Source: an uncultured Cohaesibacter sp. (GTDB taxonomy: Bacteria; Pseudomonadota; Alphaproteobacteria; Rhizobiales; Cohaesibacteraceae). Taken from it: DNA of 64,000 nt. Location of the stretch: NCBI RefSeq assembly GCF_963676485.1, contig NZ_OY781114.1, forward strand, positions 1,488,001 to 1,552,000, given 5' to 3'. The stretch's first letter is position 1; the number at the start of each line of letters is the position of its first letter. Under the pieces are notes generated by a model, which ran no database searches, was not told the origin of the DNA, and was given only the letters and a program-made list of their open reading frames with translations. The translations under genes and the position numbers were made by a program. Positions 25,729 to 34,481 of this stretch are shown piece after piece.

Positions 25729-27440
25729 TGGCATACACAATTTCCCGCGCTGCCTATGCAGACATGTTCGGCCCCACCACTGGCGACAAGGTACGCTTGG
25801 CCGATACGGAGCTTTTCATAGAGGTGGAAAAAGACTTCACGACATACGGTTCGGAAGTGAAATTCGGCGGCGGCAAGGTCATCCGTGATGGCATGGGCCA
25901 ATCCCAGGTGGCGCGCGCTGACGGTGCCGTGGATACGGTCATCACCAATGCCCTGATCGTTGACTATACCGGCATTTACAAGGCCGATATCGGTTTGAAA
26001 GACGGCTTGATCTGCGGCATCGGCAAGGCAGGCAACCCGGACACCCAGAACGGGGTGGATATCATCATCGGCCCGGGCACCGAAGCCATTGCAGGCGAAG
26101 GGAAGATCATCACAGCAGGCGGTATGGACGCCCATATTCACTTCATCTGCCCCCAGCAGATTGAAGAAGCGCTGATGAGCGGCATCACCACGATGCTTGG
26201 TGGCGGCACTGGCCCAGCCCATGGCACGCTGGCCACCACCTGCACACCGGGACCATGGCACATTGCCCGCATGATCGAGGCCTCCGATGCCTTCCCGATG
26301 AATCTGGCCTATGCAGGCAAGGGCAACGCCTCCAAGACCAAGGCGCTGGAAGAAATGCTTCTGGGCGGCGCGGCAGCCCTCAAGCTGCATGAGGACTGGG
26401 GCACCACGCCATCAGCCATAGACACCTGTCTTTCTGTTGCCGATGAGTATGACGTGCAGGTGATGATCCACACCGACACGCTCAATGAATCCGGTTTCGT
26501 CGAGAGCACAGTTGATGCCTTCAAGGGTCGCACCATCCATGCCTTCCATACCGAGGGCGCTGGCGGCGGCCATGCGCCGGATATCATCAAGATCTGCGGC
26601 ATGGACAATGTGCTGCCTTCGTCCACCAACCCGACCCGGCCCTATACGGCCAATACCATCGCCGAGCATCTGGACATGCTGATGGTTTGCCATCATCTGG
26701 ACGCCAACATCCCCGAAGATGTGGCCTTCGCCGAGAGCCGCATCCGCAAGGAAACAATTGCCGCCGAGGACATCCTGCATGACATGGGTGCCTTCTCGAT
26801 CATTTCCTCGGACAGTCAGGCCATGGGCCGCGTTGGCGAAGTGATCATCCGCACATGGCAGACAGCCGACAAGATGAAGAAACAGCGCGGCAAACTCAAT
26901 ATCGAGGCCGGTGACAACGACAATGAACGGGTCAAGCGCTACATTGCCAAATACACCATCAACCCGGCCATCGCGCAAGGCATGAGCAAGCATATCGGCT
27001 CCATCGAGGTGGGCAAACGCGCCGATCTCGTCATGTGGGATCCGGCCTTCTTTGGCGCCAAACCGAATATGGTGCTGATCGGCGGCTCCATTGCCGCTGC
27101 ACCAATGGGGGATCCGAATGCCTCTATCCCGACGCCACAGCCGGTGCATTATCGTCCGATGTTCGGTGCCTTCGGCAAGGCTCTGACCAACAGCTCGGTG
27201 ACTTTTGTATCTCAGGCTGCGCTGGATGCGGGCCTGCCGGACACGCTAGGCACCGCCAAGCAGATGGTTGCGGTCGAGAATACCCGTAGCGGCATTTCCA
27301 AGGCTTCCATGAAGCTCAATGATGCCACGCCGGACATCTCGGTCGATCCGGAGACCTATGAAGTGCGCGCCGATGGCGAAATCCTCACCTGCGAGCCAGC
27401 AGAGGTTCTGCCCATGGCCCAGCGCTACTTCCTGTTCTGA
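25728..27440 (+). CDS. ureC: Urease subunit alpha (catalytic)
   Basis: A 570-residue catalytic subunit that hydrolyses urea to ammonia and carbamate. The dinickel site is complete: His136 and His138 in GMDAHIHF, the carbamylated Lys219 in [10 protein letters not shown], His248 in MIHTDTLNE, His274 in [13 protein letters not shown] and Asp362 in [10 protein letters not shown]. The flap and catalytic His are in [22 protein letters not shown]. The length is normal, with no sign of damage. A perfect 11-bp inverted repeat separates it from ureE. Confidence 0.99.
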   Translation: MAYTISRAAYADMFGPTTGDKVRLADTELFIEVEKDFTTYGSEVKFGGGKVIRDGMGQSQVARADGAVDTVITNALIVDYTGIYKADIGLKDGLICGIGKAGNPDTQNGVDIIIGPGTEAIAGEGKIITAGGMDAHIHFICPQQIEEALMSGITTMLGGGTGPAHGTLATTCTPGPWHIARMIEASDAFPMNLAYAGKGNASKTKALEEMLLGGAAALKLHEDWGTTPSAIDTCLSVADEYDVQVMIHTDTLNESGFVESTVDAFKGRTIHAFHTEGAGGGHAPDIIKICGMDNVLPSSTNPTRPYTANTIAEHLDMLMVCHHLDANIPEDVAFAESRIRKETIAAEDILHDMGAFSIISSDSQAMGRVGEVIIRTWQTADKMKKQRGKLNIEAGDNDNERVKRYIAKYTINPAIAQGMSKHIGSIEVGKRADLVMWDPAFFGAKPNMVLIGGSIAAAPMGDPNASIPTPQPVHYRPMFGAFGKALTNSSVTFVSQAALDAGLPDTLGTAKQMVAVENTRSGISKASMKLNDATPDISVDPETYEVRADGEILTCEPAEVLPMAQRYFLF

Positions 27441-27475
27441 TCTGGCCCTTGGCCAAAGAGAGAGACACATTCCCT

Positions 27476-27511
27476 CATATCCCTGCGCAGGCCAGCCCAT
27501 GCAGGGATATG
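27476..27511 (+). promoter_or_regulatory. Intercistronic hairpin ureC-ureE
   Basis: CATATCCCTGC (27476-27486) and GCAGGGATATG (27501-27511) are a perfect 11-bp inverted repeat with a 14-base loop. The next bases (CTTTAAGAGG) lack a strong T-run and lead into the ureE ribosome site, so it may tune accessory-gene expression or protect the structural-gene mRNA. Confidence 0.6.
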
Positions 27512-27529
27512 CTTTAAGAGGATAGGACC

Positions 27530-28048
27530 ATGCCGATAGCAAAAGCGAGCAGCATTTTGCCAAAAGGTAGCTACGCTCAGGACGCCTTTGACACCATCAC
27601 TCTGGATGAAGAGGACCGCTACCGCCGCCGCATTCAACTGACCAGCGACAATGGCCTTGACTTCATGCTGTCGCTCGCCAAAGCTATGCGGTTGAACCAT
27701 GAGGACGGTTTGCTGCTGGAAGACGGGCGTGTGATCAAGGTGTTGGCGAAACCCGAGGCGCTCTATGAAGTGCGCGCTGAAAGCCCGCTTGCGCTATTGC
27801 AATTGGCATGGCATCTGGGAAATCGCCATCAACCGGTCGAGATTTATGAGAATCACCTGCGCATTCGCAAGGATGCGGTGATCGCCGACATGTTGGAAGG
27901 GCTGGGCGGCAATCTGGGCGCAGTAACGGCGCCCTTCTCGCCCATGAGCGGCGCTTATGTCAGCAAGTCAGCCGGCACTCATAGTCACGATCATGGCCAT
28001 GCGCATTCCCACAGCCATTCTCATGATCACGAGCCGCATGAGCATTAA
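27530..28048 (+). CDS. ureE: Urease accessory protein UreE (nickel chaperone)
   Basis: A 172-residue metallochaperone. The N-terminal domain has DTITLDEEDRYRRRIQLTSDNGLDFMLSLAKAMRLNHEDGLLLEDGR. The metal-binding domain has LLQLAWHLGNRHQPVEIYENHLRIRKD, where GNRHQP holds the interface histidine. The last 22 residues contain eleven histidines alternating with Ser, Asp, Ala or Gly, a nickel-storage tail. GAGGATAGGACC precedes the ATG. The histidine-coding end overlaps the ureF start. Confidence 0.96.
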   Translation: MPIAKASSILPKGSYAQDAFDTITLDEEDRYRRRIQLTSDNGLDFMLSLAKAMRLNHEDGLLLEDGRVIKVLAKPEALYEVRAESPLALLQLAWHLGNRHQPVEIYENHLRIRKDAVIADMLEGLGGNLGAVTAPFSPMSGAYVSKSAGTHSHDHGHAHSHSHSHDHEPHEH

Positions 28049-28769
28049 TCCCGAGACCAACACCCAGACTGGCACGCCCCCGTCAACTGGCGTTCAGCAG
28101 GGAACGGCTTTGCTGCGCCTGCTGACCTGGCTTTCTCCGGCCTTTCCCCTTGGCACCTTTAGCTACAGCCACGGGCTGGAAACGGCGATCTGCGAGGGGA
28201 TTTGCCACGACAGAGACAGCGTCGGCGACTGGATCGAGCATATCATCACCTTGGGCAGTGCAAAGAGTGACGCCATTCTGCTGGCCCATGCCTGGCGCAT
28301 TGGCTCAAGAAACATGGATGAGCTCATCGCGCTCAATGATCTGGCTTTGGCCCTCTCGGCCAGCAAGGAGCGCTATGTTGAGACCAGCCAACAGGGCATG
28401 GCTTTCTTCAAGGCCAGTGCGGCATGGCCTACAGGGCTGCAGGAGCAGCTCAAGAAGGCCGGGCCGGAGACCATCGCCCTGCCCGTCATCATGGGCGCTA
28501 CGGCCAAAGAACACGGCATTGATCTTGGCGTCATTCTGCCAGCAAGCCTGCATGCCTTTGCCTCGAACCTTATTTCCGTTGCCATGCGCCTGGTCCCGCT
28601 CGGCCAGACAGACGGCCTTTTATTGCAGGCACGTCTGGAAGCTCCGCTTCTGACCAGCGCCAACCATGCGGCCACGGCGCGCCTTGATGATCTGGGCTCG
28701 AGCTGCTTTCATTCCGATATTGCCGCCATGCGGCACGAGACGCTTTATACAAGGATTTTCCGATCATGA
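28038..28769 (+). CDS. ureF: Urease accessory protein UreF
   Basis: A 243-residue all-helical accessory protein that links UreD with the GTPase UreG. Family segments are [60 protein letters not shown] and [18 protein letters not shown]. The ATG at 28038 lies in the ureE histidine tail, giving an 11-base overlap; upstream in-frame codons would only translate the ureE tail in another frame. The stop overlaps the ureG start as ATGA. Confidence 0.95.
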   Translation: MSINPETNTQTGTPPSTGVQQGTALLRLLTWLSPAFPLGTFSYSHGLETAICEGICHDRDSVGDWIEHIITLGSAKSDAILLAHAWRIGSRNMDELIALNDLALALSASKERYVETSQQGMAFFKASAAWPTGLQEQLKKAGPETIALPVIMGATAKEHGIDLGVILPASLHAFASNLISVAMRLVPLGQTDGLLLQARLEAPLLTSANHAATARLDDLGSSCFHSDIAAMRHETLYTRIFRS

Positions 28770-29404
28770 CTTCATCCAGCACCTGCGACAGTGCCCAAGG
28801 TCCGATGCGCATCGGCATCGGCGGTCCGGTTGGCTCGGGCAAGACGACGCTTACCGAAAAGCTCTGCCTTGCCATGCGCGATCGCTTCTCCATTGGTGTC
28901 GTCACCAATGACATCTACACAAAGGAAGATGCCGAAGCGCTGGTGCGCAAGCAGGCTCTGGCCGAAGACCGGGTCATCGGCATCGAGACCGGCGGCTGCC
29001 CACACACAGCCATTCGCGAAGACGCCTCGATCAATCTTGCTGCGGTGGATGACCTCTGCGCCCGACACAAGGATCTCGATTTCATCTTCATCGAATCCGG
29101 TGGTGACAATCTGGCAGCAACCTTCTCGCCAGACCTTGCGGATCTGACGATCTATCTTATCTCCGTGGCGCAGGGTGACGACATCCCGCGCAAGGGGGGG
29201 CCCGCCATTTCCCGCTCGGACCTGTTATTGATCAACAAATCTGATCTGGCTCCCTATGTCGGAGCGGATCTTGAGCGCATGAAAGAAGACGCCAAGACGG
29301 TGCGCGGCAGCAAGCCCCATCTCTTCACCGATCTCTCACGTGGTGTCGGCGTTGAAGAGGTCGTTGCTTTTCTGTGCAAAAAATCCGGCTTCGATCTGGC
29401 ATGA
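28766..29404 (+). CDS. ureG: Urease accessory GTPase UreG
   Basis: A 212-residue SIMIBI GTPase that powers nickel insertion into urease. The P-loop is [11 protein letters not shown]. Other marks are [32 protein letters not shown] (with the CPH metal-binding motif at the dimer interface), [19 protein letters not shown] and the guanine-specificity segment [14 protein letters not shown]. It ends the urt-ure operon and is followed by a terminator. Confidence 0.98.
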   Translation: MTSSSTCDSAQGPMRIGIGGPVGSGKTTLTEKLCLAMRDRFSIGVVTNDIYTKEDAEALVRKQALAEDRVIGIETGGCPHTAIREDASINLAAVDDLCARHKDLDFIFIESGGDNLAATFSPDLADLTIYLISVAQGDDIPRKGGPAISRSDLLLINKSDLAPYVGADLERMKEDAKTVRGSKPHLFTDLSRGVGVEEVVAFLCKKSGFDLA

Positions 29405-29426
29405 GCCAATCAGCAAAGCGGAAACA

Positions 29427-29457
29427 AAAAAGGCGCGCACAGGATGCGGGCCTTTTT
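29427..29457 (+). terminator. Terminator of the urt-ure operon
   Basis: AAAAAGGC...GCCTTTTT with an inner CGC/GCG pairing forms a stem ending in T-run 29453-29457. It lies 22 bases after ureG and before the convergent puuD; the A/T flanks could serve both strands. Confidence 0.8.
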
Positions 29458-29497
29458 GTTTGGACGTAAACTTACTAGATGAGCAAAGCCTGAAGGC

Positions 29498-30763
29498 CTA
29501 GCCCTTTTGCGCGGCCTTGTACCAGTTGATGATCGTCCGGCGTTCTTCTGGCTCCATGAAGGTCACATTGGCGGGCGGCATGGCGTTGGTTGCCCCGGCA
29601 TTGATATAGATTTCCCGCGCCGCCCGAATGATCCGTGCCTCATTGTCCAGATGGATGCCACGAGGCGCTGTGCCGATGCCTTCCCACGCCACTTCGTCTG
29701 CATGACACATGGAACAGCGGCTGATGACGATATCGGTCACATCTTCAAAGCCCGCTGCATTGGCATATTTCATTTCATAGGCAGAGAGCGTCTGGCTGAT
29801 GTCTTCGTCCTCGTCCATAATGTCCCCTTCGCTTTCATAGAGCATGGGAATGAGCGAGATCCAGACAATCGCAAGGAACAGCAGGATGGTTGCCGGAATG
29901 GTCCAGTAAGGGTTACCCTTGCGGGCATGGCGGGTGTTGAACCAATGCCTGATGGTAACCCCCATCAGGAACACCAGCGCCGCGATCACCCAGTTATAAG
30001 GCGAGGCAAAAGCCAGCGGATAATGGTTGGACAGCATCAGGAAGATCACCGGCAAGGTGAGATAGTTGTTATGGGTCGAGCGCAGCTTGGCTATCTTGCC
30101 ATATTTGGGGTCTGGCGTGCGTCCGGCCTTGAGATCGGCCACGACGATCTTCTGGTTGGGGATGATGATGAAGAAGACATTTGCCGTCATGATGGTTGCT
30201 GTGAAGGCCCCAAGATGCAGCAGCACGGCGCGACCGGTGAAGACATGATTATAGCCCCAGCCCATGGCCACCAGCAGCACGAACAGCAGCACCATCAGAA
30301 GGGTCGGCTTTGCATCAAGGCTCGATTTGCAGAGGAAATCATAAACCAGCCAGCCGATCGTCAGGGACCCGGCAGAAATGAGGATCGCCTGCCAAACCTC
30401 CAGCTCCATCTTGGACTGGTCGATGAGGAACAGGTTGGCCCCGGCCCAATAGGTCACCATAAGAAGCGCCGCACCGGACAACCAGGTCGAATAGCTTTCC
30501 CATTTGAACCATGTCAGGTGCTCGGGCATATGCTCGGGCGCGACGAGGAATTTGCGGATATGGTAGAAGCCACCACCATGCACCTGCCATTCTTCCCCAT
30601 GGGCACCAACCGGCAGATTGGGAGCCTTGCGCAAGCCCAGATCCAACGCAATGAAATAAAAGCTCGATCCAATCCATGCGATCGCGGTGATCACATGGGT
30701 CCAGCGGACGGCAAATTCCAGCCAGGACCAGATGAGCGGTTGCAATAAGTCAAAATCAAGCAT
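29498..30763 (-). CDS. puuD: Membrane urate hydroxylase PuuD with cytochrome c domain
   Basis: A 421-residue integral-membrane urate oxidase. About eight TM helices (residues 15-310; start WSWLEFAVRWTHVITAIAWIGSSFYFI) precede a C-terminal c-type cytochrome domain. The heme motif is CSMCH (350-354), with the axial Met probably in NAMPPANVT (Met395). In this family urate is oxidised to 5-hydroxyisourate and electrons pass through the cytochrome to the respiratory chain, so no hydrogen peroxide is made. It supplies the substrate of UraH and is divergent from the LysR gene. It converges with ureG. Confidence 0.95.
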   Translation of the reverse strand: MLDFDLLQPLIWSWLEFAVRWTHVITAIAWIGSSFYFIALDLGLRKAPNLPVGAHGEEWQVHGGGFYHIRKFLVAPEHMPEHLTWFKWESYSTWLSGAALLMVTYWAGANLFLIDQSKMELEVWQAILISAGSLTIGWLVYDFLCKSSLDAKPTLLMVLLFVLLVAMGWGYNHVFTGRAVLLHLGAFTATIMTANVFFIIIPNQKIVVADLKAGRTPDPKYGKIAKLRSTHNNYLTLPVIFLMLSNHYPLAFASPYNWVIAALVFLMGVTIRHWFNTRHARKGNPYWTIPATILLFLAIVWISLIPMLYESEGDIMDEDEDISQTLSAYEMKYANAAGFEDVTDIVISRCSMCHADEVAWEGIGTAPRGIHLDNEARIIRAAREIYINAGATNAMPPANVTFMEPEERRTIINWYKAAQKG

Positions 30764-30911
30764 CCCAAAACTCCAAATTCAATCTATTGCTCCCCCTCGT
30801 GCGGGCTGTATCAAGCCTTTCATACACTCTATTGCAGAGATGTATTTTCTGGTATGAAGAAAAAGACTGATCAGATTCAAAAAAAACAAGAAAAAGCGAT
30901 GGCCCCACGCC

Positions 30912-31841
30912 ATGTCCTATTTTGATAATATTAAAACCTTTGTGCGCGTGTTTGAATTGGGCTCCATGTCGGCCGCCGCTCGCGACCAGCGTATTTCGCC
31001 CGCCGTGGCCTCGGCCCGCATTTCGCAACTGGAAGACCATCTCAATGTGCGCCTGTTTCAGCGTACGACCCGCATGTTAACCCCGACCGAACAGGGCAAG
31101 CTCTTCTATCCCGGTGCCTGTCGCATATTGGAAACCATCGAGGAGGCCGAAGCTCTTGTTTCCAGCGTCACGCTCAAGCCGCGCGGCTCCATCCATGTGG
31201 CAGCCCCCCTTGGCATCGGCCGCCGGTTGGTGGCGCCTGCCGTGCCTGATTTCAAAAAGGAATTCCCGCTCATCGACGTGCGCATGCGCCTTTCCGATCG
31301 CAAGCTTGATGTGGCTGCCGAAGGGCTTGATGTTGCCTTTTTCCTTGGGGTGCCGGAGGATTCCAATCTGCGCATCCGCAAGATTGCTGATTGTCGCCGG
31401 GTGCTTTGCGCCTCTCCCTCCTATATCGAAACCCATGGGGAACCGGAAAATGGGGAGGCGCTGGCCGGGCCGGACCATGCCTGTCTCAATCTGCGTTATC
31501 CCGGTGCGCCGGAATTCCAGTGGCCCTTGCAGACTGAAGATGGCGTGAAGCGCTTTGCGGTGTCTGGTCCGTTCGAATCAGATGATGGTGACGTGCTGAC
31601 AGACTGGGCGCTGCATGGTCACGGCATCATCCTGAAGCCGGAATTTGAAGTTTTGAACTATTTGCGCACGGGCCAGCTGGTGCCGATCCTGACCGACACC
31701 CCACCAATCCCGATCCAGATGGCTTGTCTTTATTCCCATCGGCGGCGGCAGGACCCCAAGATTCGCCTGTTCATCGACTTCATCGCGGGTCATATCCGCA
31801 CAGTGCTGGCCGACCAGGAAAATGCGCAGCAGGCCAGCTAG
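30912..31841 (+). CDS. LysR family transcriptional regulator
   Basis: A 309-residue regulator. The N-terminal winged helix (FDNIKTFVRVFELGSMSAAARDQRISPAVASARISQLEDHLNVRLFQRTTRMLTPTEQG) is followed by a LysR substrate-binding domain (LKPRGSIHVAAPLGIGRRLVAP). It is divergently transcribed from puuD across a 148-base region, the classical arrangement for a LysR protein controlling its neighbour, so it probably governs purine breakdown genes. The inducer (urate or xanthine?) is inference. The ribosome site is weak. Confidence 0.9.
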   Translation: MSYFDNIKTFVRVFELGSMSAAARDQRISPAVASARISQLEDHLNVRLFQRTTRMLTPTEQGKLFYPGACRILETIEEAEALVSSVTLKPRGSIHVAAPLGIGRRLVAPAVPDFKKEFPLIDVRMRLSDRKLDVAAEGLDVAFFLGVPEDSNLRIRKIADCRRVLCASPSYIETHGEPENGEALAGPDHACLNLRYPGAPEFQWPLQTEDGVKRFAVSGPFESDDGDVLTDWALHGHGIILKPEFEVLNYLRTGQLVPILTDTPPIPIQMACLYSHRRRQDPKIRLFIDFIAGHIRTVLADQENAQQAS

Positions 31842-31892
31842 CTTGCATCGCTCTTCAGCTTGCGCTTTCTGCCCCGGTCAACAGCCCTATGC

Positions 31893-32246
31893 TCAGCTGC
31901 CCCGATAGGTGGAATAGCCATAGGGCGAGAGCAGCAAGGGCACATGATAATGGCTCTGTTCGTTCATACCAAAGCGGATGGGAATGGTATCCAGAAAGCG
32001 CGGCTCCGTCTGCAGTCCTTCGGCTTCATCAAGATAGGCGCCTGCATAGAAAACAAGTTCATAGATGCCAACCGAGAAATCCTCCTTGGGCAGGATGGCT
32101 CCATCCGTTCGGCCATCTTCATTGGTGATTTTTGTTGCCAGCAAGATGCGGGCCTCTCCCTCAAGCCGATAAAGCTCAATGGCCATGCCCACCGCAGGGC
32201 AGCCCCGCGCAGTGTCCAATACATGGGTCGTCAGATATCCGGCCAT
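31893..32246 (-). CDS. uraH: 5-Hydroxyisourate hydrolase (transthyretin-like)
   Basis: A 117-residue cytoplasmic enzyme that opens 5-hydroxyisourate to OHCU. Signature features are LTTHVLDTARGCPA (catalytic His), ITNEDGRTDG (Arg), PRFLDTIPIRFGM and the C-terminal tetrapeptide YRGS that marks UraH against transthyretin. It takes the PuuD product and hands OHCU to the UraD domain of the divergently encoded fusion protein. AAGGATGG precedes the ATG. Confidence 0.96.
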   Translation of the reverse strand: MAGYLTTHVLDTARGCPAVGMAIELYRLEGEARILLATKITNEDGRTDGAILPKEDFSVGIYELVFYAGAYLDEAEGLQTEPRFLDTIPIRFGMNEQSHYHVPLLLSPYGYSTYRGS

Positions 32247-32459
32247 TGATTACCATCCTTGCTTCATCTTTTCGTTTATGTCAGCGCCACTTTGCGCCCC
32301 TTAGGCATTGTGCGCAAGCATATAGATTTGCATCATATTCTCATCCATTCTGAATACACTCCTTCATTCTGCATAAATACCTATCGGAATTTCAAGAAAA
32401 TGTGATCATATTTTAATGCTATAGAAGGAAATGAATTGAAGGAACCGCAAGGCACCAAA

Positions 32460-33899
32460 ATGCATAAGACCGAAAAGCGATATGTGCGCAATATGTCCGG
32501 CTACGGACCAACGCCCCCAACGGCCAACTGGCCCGGCGGCGCCAAGATTGCTGTGCAATTTGTGATCAACTATGAAGAGGGCGGCGAAAACTGCATTCTG
32601 CATGGAGACGCCGCTTCCGAAGCGTTCCTGTCCGAAATTGTCGGTGCGGCTCAATGGCCCGGCCAACGCCACTGGAATATGGAATCCATCTATGAATATG
32701 GGGCGCGCGCCGGTTTCTGGCGTCTTCACCGTCTATTCACCAGCATGGGCATTCCGGCTACGGTTTATGGTGTCGCCTCGGCGCTGGCGCGCAGCCCCGA
32801 GCAAGTTGCGGCCATGCAGGACGCTGACTGGGAAATCGCCAGCCACGGCCTTAAATGGATCGAATATAAAGACGCTAGCCCGGAAGCTGAAAAAGCCGAC
32901 ATGCTGGAGGCCATTCGCCTGCATGAGGAAGTCACCGGAGCCAAACCGCTGGGCTGGTATACGGGACGCTGCTCGGCCAACACCGTGGCGCTGGCCAGCG
33001 AGATCGGCATCTTCGATTATATATCCGATATTTATGATGATGACCTGCCTTACTGGATCGAGGCGGGAGAGCGCGATCAGTTATTGATCCCCTATACGCT
33101 CGATTGCAACGATATGCGTTTCGCCACCGCGCAAGGCTTTAACTCCGGCGACCAGTATTTCGCCTATCTCAAGGATACGTTCGATTGCCTCTATGAAGAA
33201 GGCGAGGACGGAACTCCCAAGATGATGAATATCGGCCTGCATTGCCGTCTTGTGGGGCGCCCCGGCCGCTTCATGGCTCTGAAGCGTTTCATGGATTATG
33301 CACGCTCGAAAGGCGATGTCTGGTTTGCGCGCCGCATTGATATCGCCCGCCATTGGCACAAGACCCATCCACCGGTTCGCTTCGAGCGCCCAAGCCAGAT
33401 GGACGAGGCCCGCTTTGTCGCCCTTTATGGCGGTATCTTCGAGCATAGCCCCTGGATCGCCGAACGCGCCTTTGCGCTGGAACTCGGGCCCGCGCACGAT
33501 ACGGCCATCGGCTTGCACAGCGTGCTCTGCCGCGCTTTCCGTTCGGCCTCCCATGGGGAAAAGCTCTCGGTTCTGAAAGCCCATCCTGATCTGGCGGGCA
33601 AGCTGGCTGCGGCCAAGCAGTTGACGGCGGACTCCACCGCCGAGCAGGCCAGCGCCGGACTTGATATTCTCTCAGATGATGAACGTGACCAGTTCATGGC
33701 CATGAACAAGATCTACATAGAAAAGCATGGCTTTCCTTTCATCATCGCCGTGCGCGATCATGACAAAGCCGGCATCCTTGAAGCTTTCATCCAGCGCATC
33801 GAAAATGACAGCGACACCGAATTTGCCACGGCGTGCAAACAGGTCGAGCGCATCGCCTTCTATCGTGTGAGCGATAGCCTTGCAGGAGGGGCGCGATGA
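32460..33899 (+). CDS. puuE: Allantoinase PuuE fused to OHCU decarboxylase UraD
   Basis: A 479-residue two-domain enzyme. Residues about 1-300 are the PuuE-type allantoinase of the polysaccharide deacetylase (NodB) fold: RNMSGYGPTPPTANWPGGAKIAVQFVINYEEG, YGARAGFWRLHRLF, WEIASHGLKWIEY and GWYTGRCSANTVAL. Residues about 315-479 are OHCU decarboxylase: VLKAHPDLAGKLA with the catalytic His, STAEQASAGL, and KHGFPFIIAVRDHDKAGILEAF. The fusion performs the steps OHCU to (S)-allantoin to allantoate. The ATG at 32460 has AAGG seven bases before it; an upstream TTG (32436) is the alternative. The stop overlaps the allA start by ATGA. Confidence 0.93.
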   Translation: MHKTEKRYVRNMSGYGPTPPTANWPGGAKIAVQFVINYEEGGENCILHGDAASEAFLSEIVGAAQWPGQRHWNMESIYEYGARAGFWRLHRLFTSMGIPATVYGVASALARSPEQVAAMQDADWEIASHGLKWIEYKDASPEAEKADMLEAIRLHEEVTGAKPLGWYTGRCSANTVALASEIGIFDYISDIYDDDLPYWIEAGERDQLLIPYTLDCNDMRFATAQGFNSGDQYFAYLKDTFDCLYEEGEDGTPKMMNIGLHCRLVGRPGRFMALKRFMDYARSKGDVWFARRIDIARHWHKTHPPVRFERPSQMDEARFVALYGGIFEHSPWIAERAFALELGPAHDTAIGLHSVLCRAFRSASHGEKLSVLKAHPDLAGKLAAAKQLTADSTAEQASAGLDILSDDERDQFMAMNKIYIEKHGFPFIIAVRDHDKAGILEAFIQRIENDSDTEFATACKQVERIAFYRVSDSLAGGAR

Positions 33900-34435
33900 G
33901 CGACGAACCGATCTTGATTGCGCCCCTCAGCCCTGAGGCTTTCGCGCCCTTTGGTGATATTCTGGAGGCGAACGGCGCTCCAACCAAGATCATCAATCAG
34001 GGCTTTTGCGGGCGCTATCATGATCTGGCCGCTCTGGATTTTCTGCCAAGTGATGGTGAAGCGGGACAGGCGGGCATATCGCTATTTGACGCCCAACCGC
34101 GGTCGCTTCCCTATTGCCTTGATATGGTCGAGCGGCACCCGCTCGGCTCGCAAGCCTTCCTGCCCATGAGCATGCATGGCTTTCTGGTGATCGTCGCACC
34201 TGACGAAGGGGGAAGACCGGGCAGGCCACTGGCTTTCGAAACAAAGCCCGGACAAGGCATCAATTTTCATCGCAATATCTGGCATGGGGTGCTGACACCG
34301 CTCAAGGCTCCGGGCCTCTTTGCCGTGGTTGATCGGATCGGCGAAGCGAACAATCTTGAAGAATACTGGTTCGAGGAGCCCTATTGGGTTGCTGCGACCC
34401 CAAAGACAAAAAAACAAACGAAATCAAAAAAATAA
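33896..34435 (+). CDS. allA: Ureidoglycolate lyase
   Basis: A 179-residue cupin-like enzyme splitting (S)-ureidoglycolate into glyoxylate and urea. It shows LSPEAFAPFGDILEA, ISLFDAQPRSLPYCLDMVERHPLGSQAFLPM, FLVIVAPD, GQGINFHRNIWHGVLTPL and FAVVDRIGEANNLEEYWFE, all typical of AllA. The lysine-rich tail (KTKKQTKSKK) is an extra. It is translationally coupled to the PuuE-UraD fusion. The urea it makes is the substrate of the nearby urease. Confidence 0.95.
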   Translation: MSDEPILIAPLSPEAFAPFGDILEANGAPTKIINQGFCGRYHDLAALDFLPSDGEAGQAGISLFDAQPRSLPYCLDMVERHPLGSQAFLPMSMHGFLVIVAPDEGGRPGRPLAFETKPGQGINFHRNIWHGVLTPLKAPGLFAVVDRIGEANNLEEYWFEEPYWVAATPKTKKQTKSKK

Positions 34436-34481
34436 AGACAATAAGTCACCGGAGGAAAGACAACATCCGTTGAGGGGTAAC

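Noticed and set aside
27965..28045. Tandem-repeat array or CRISPR-like signal at the ureE end
   Set aside because: The repetition comes from CAT/CAC histidine codons of the UreE nickel tail, with no spacer structure.
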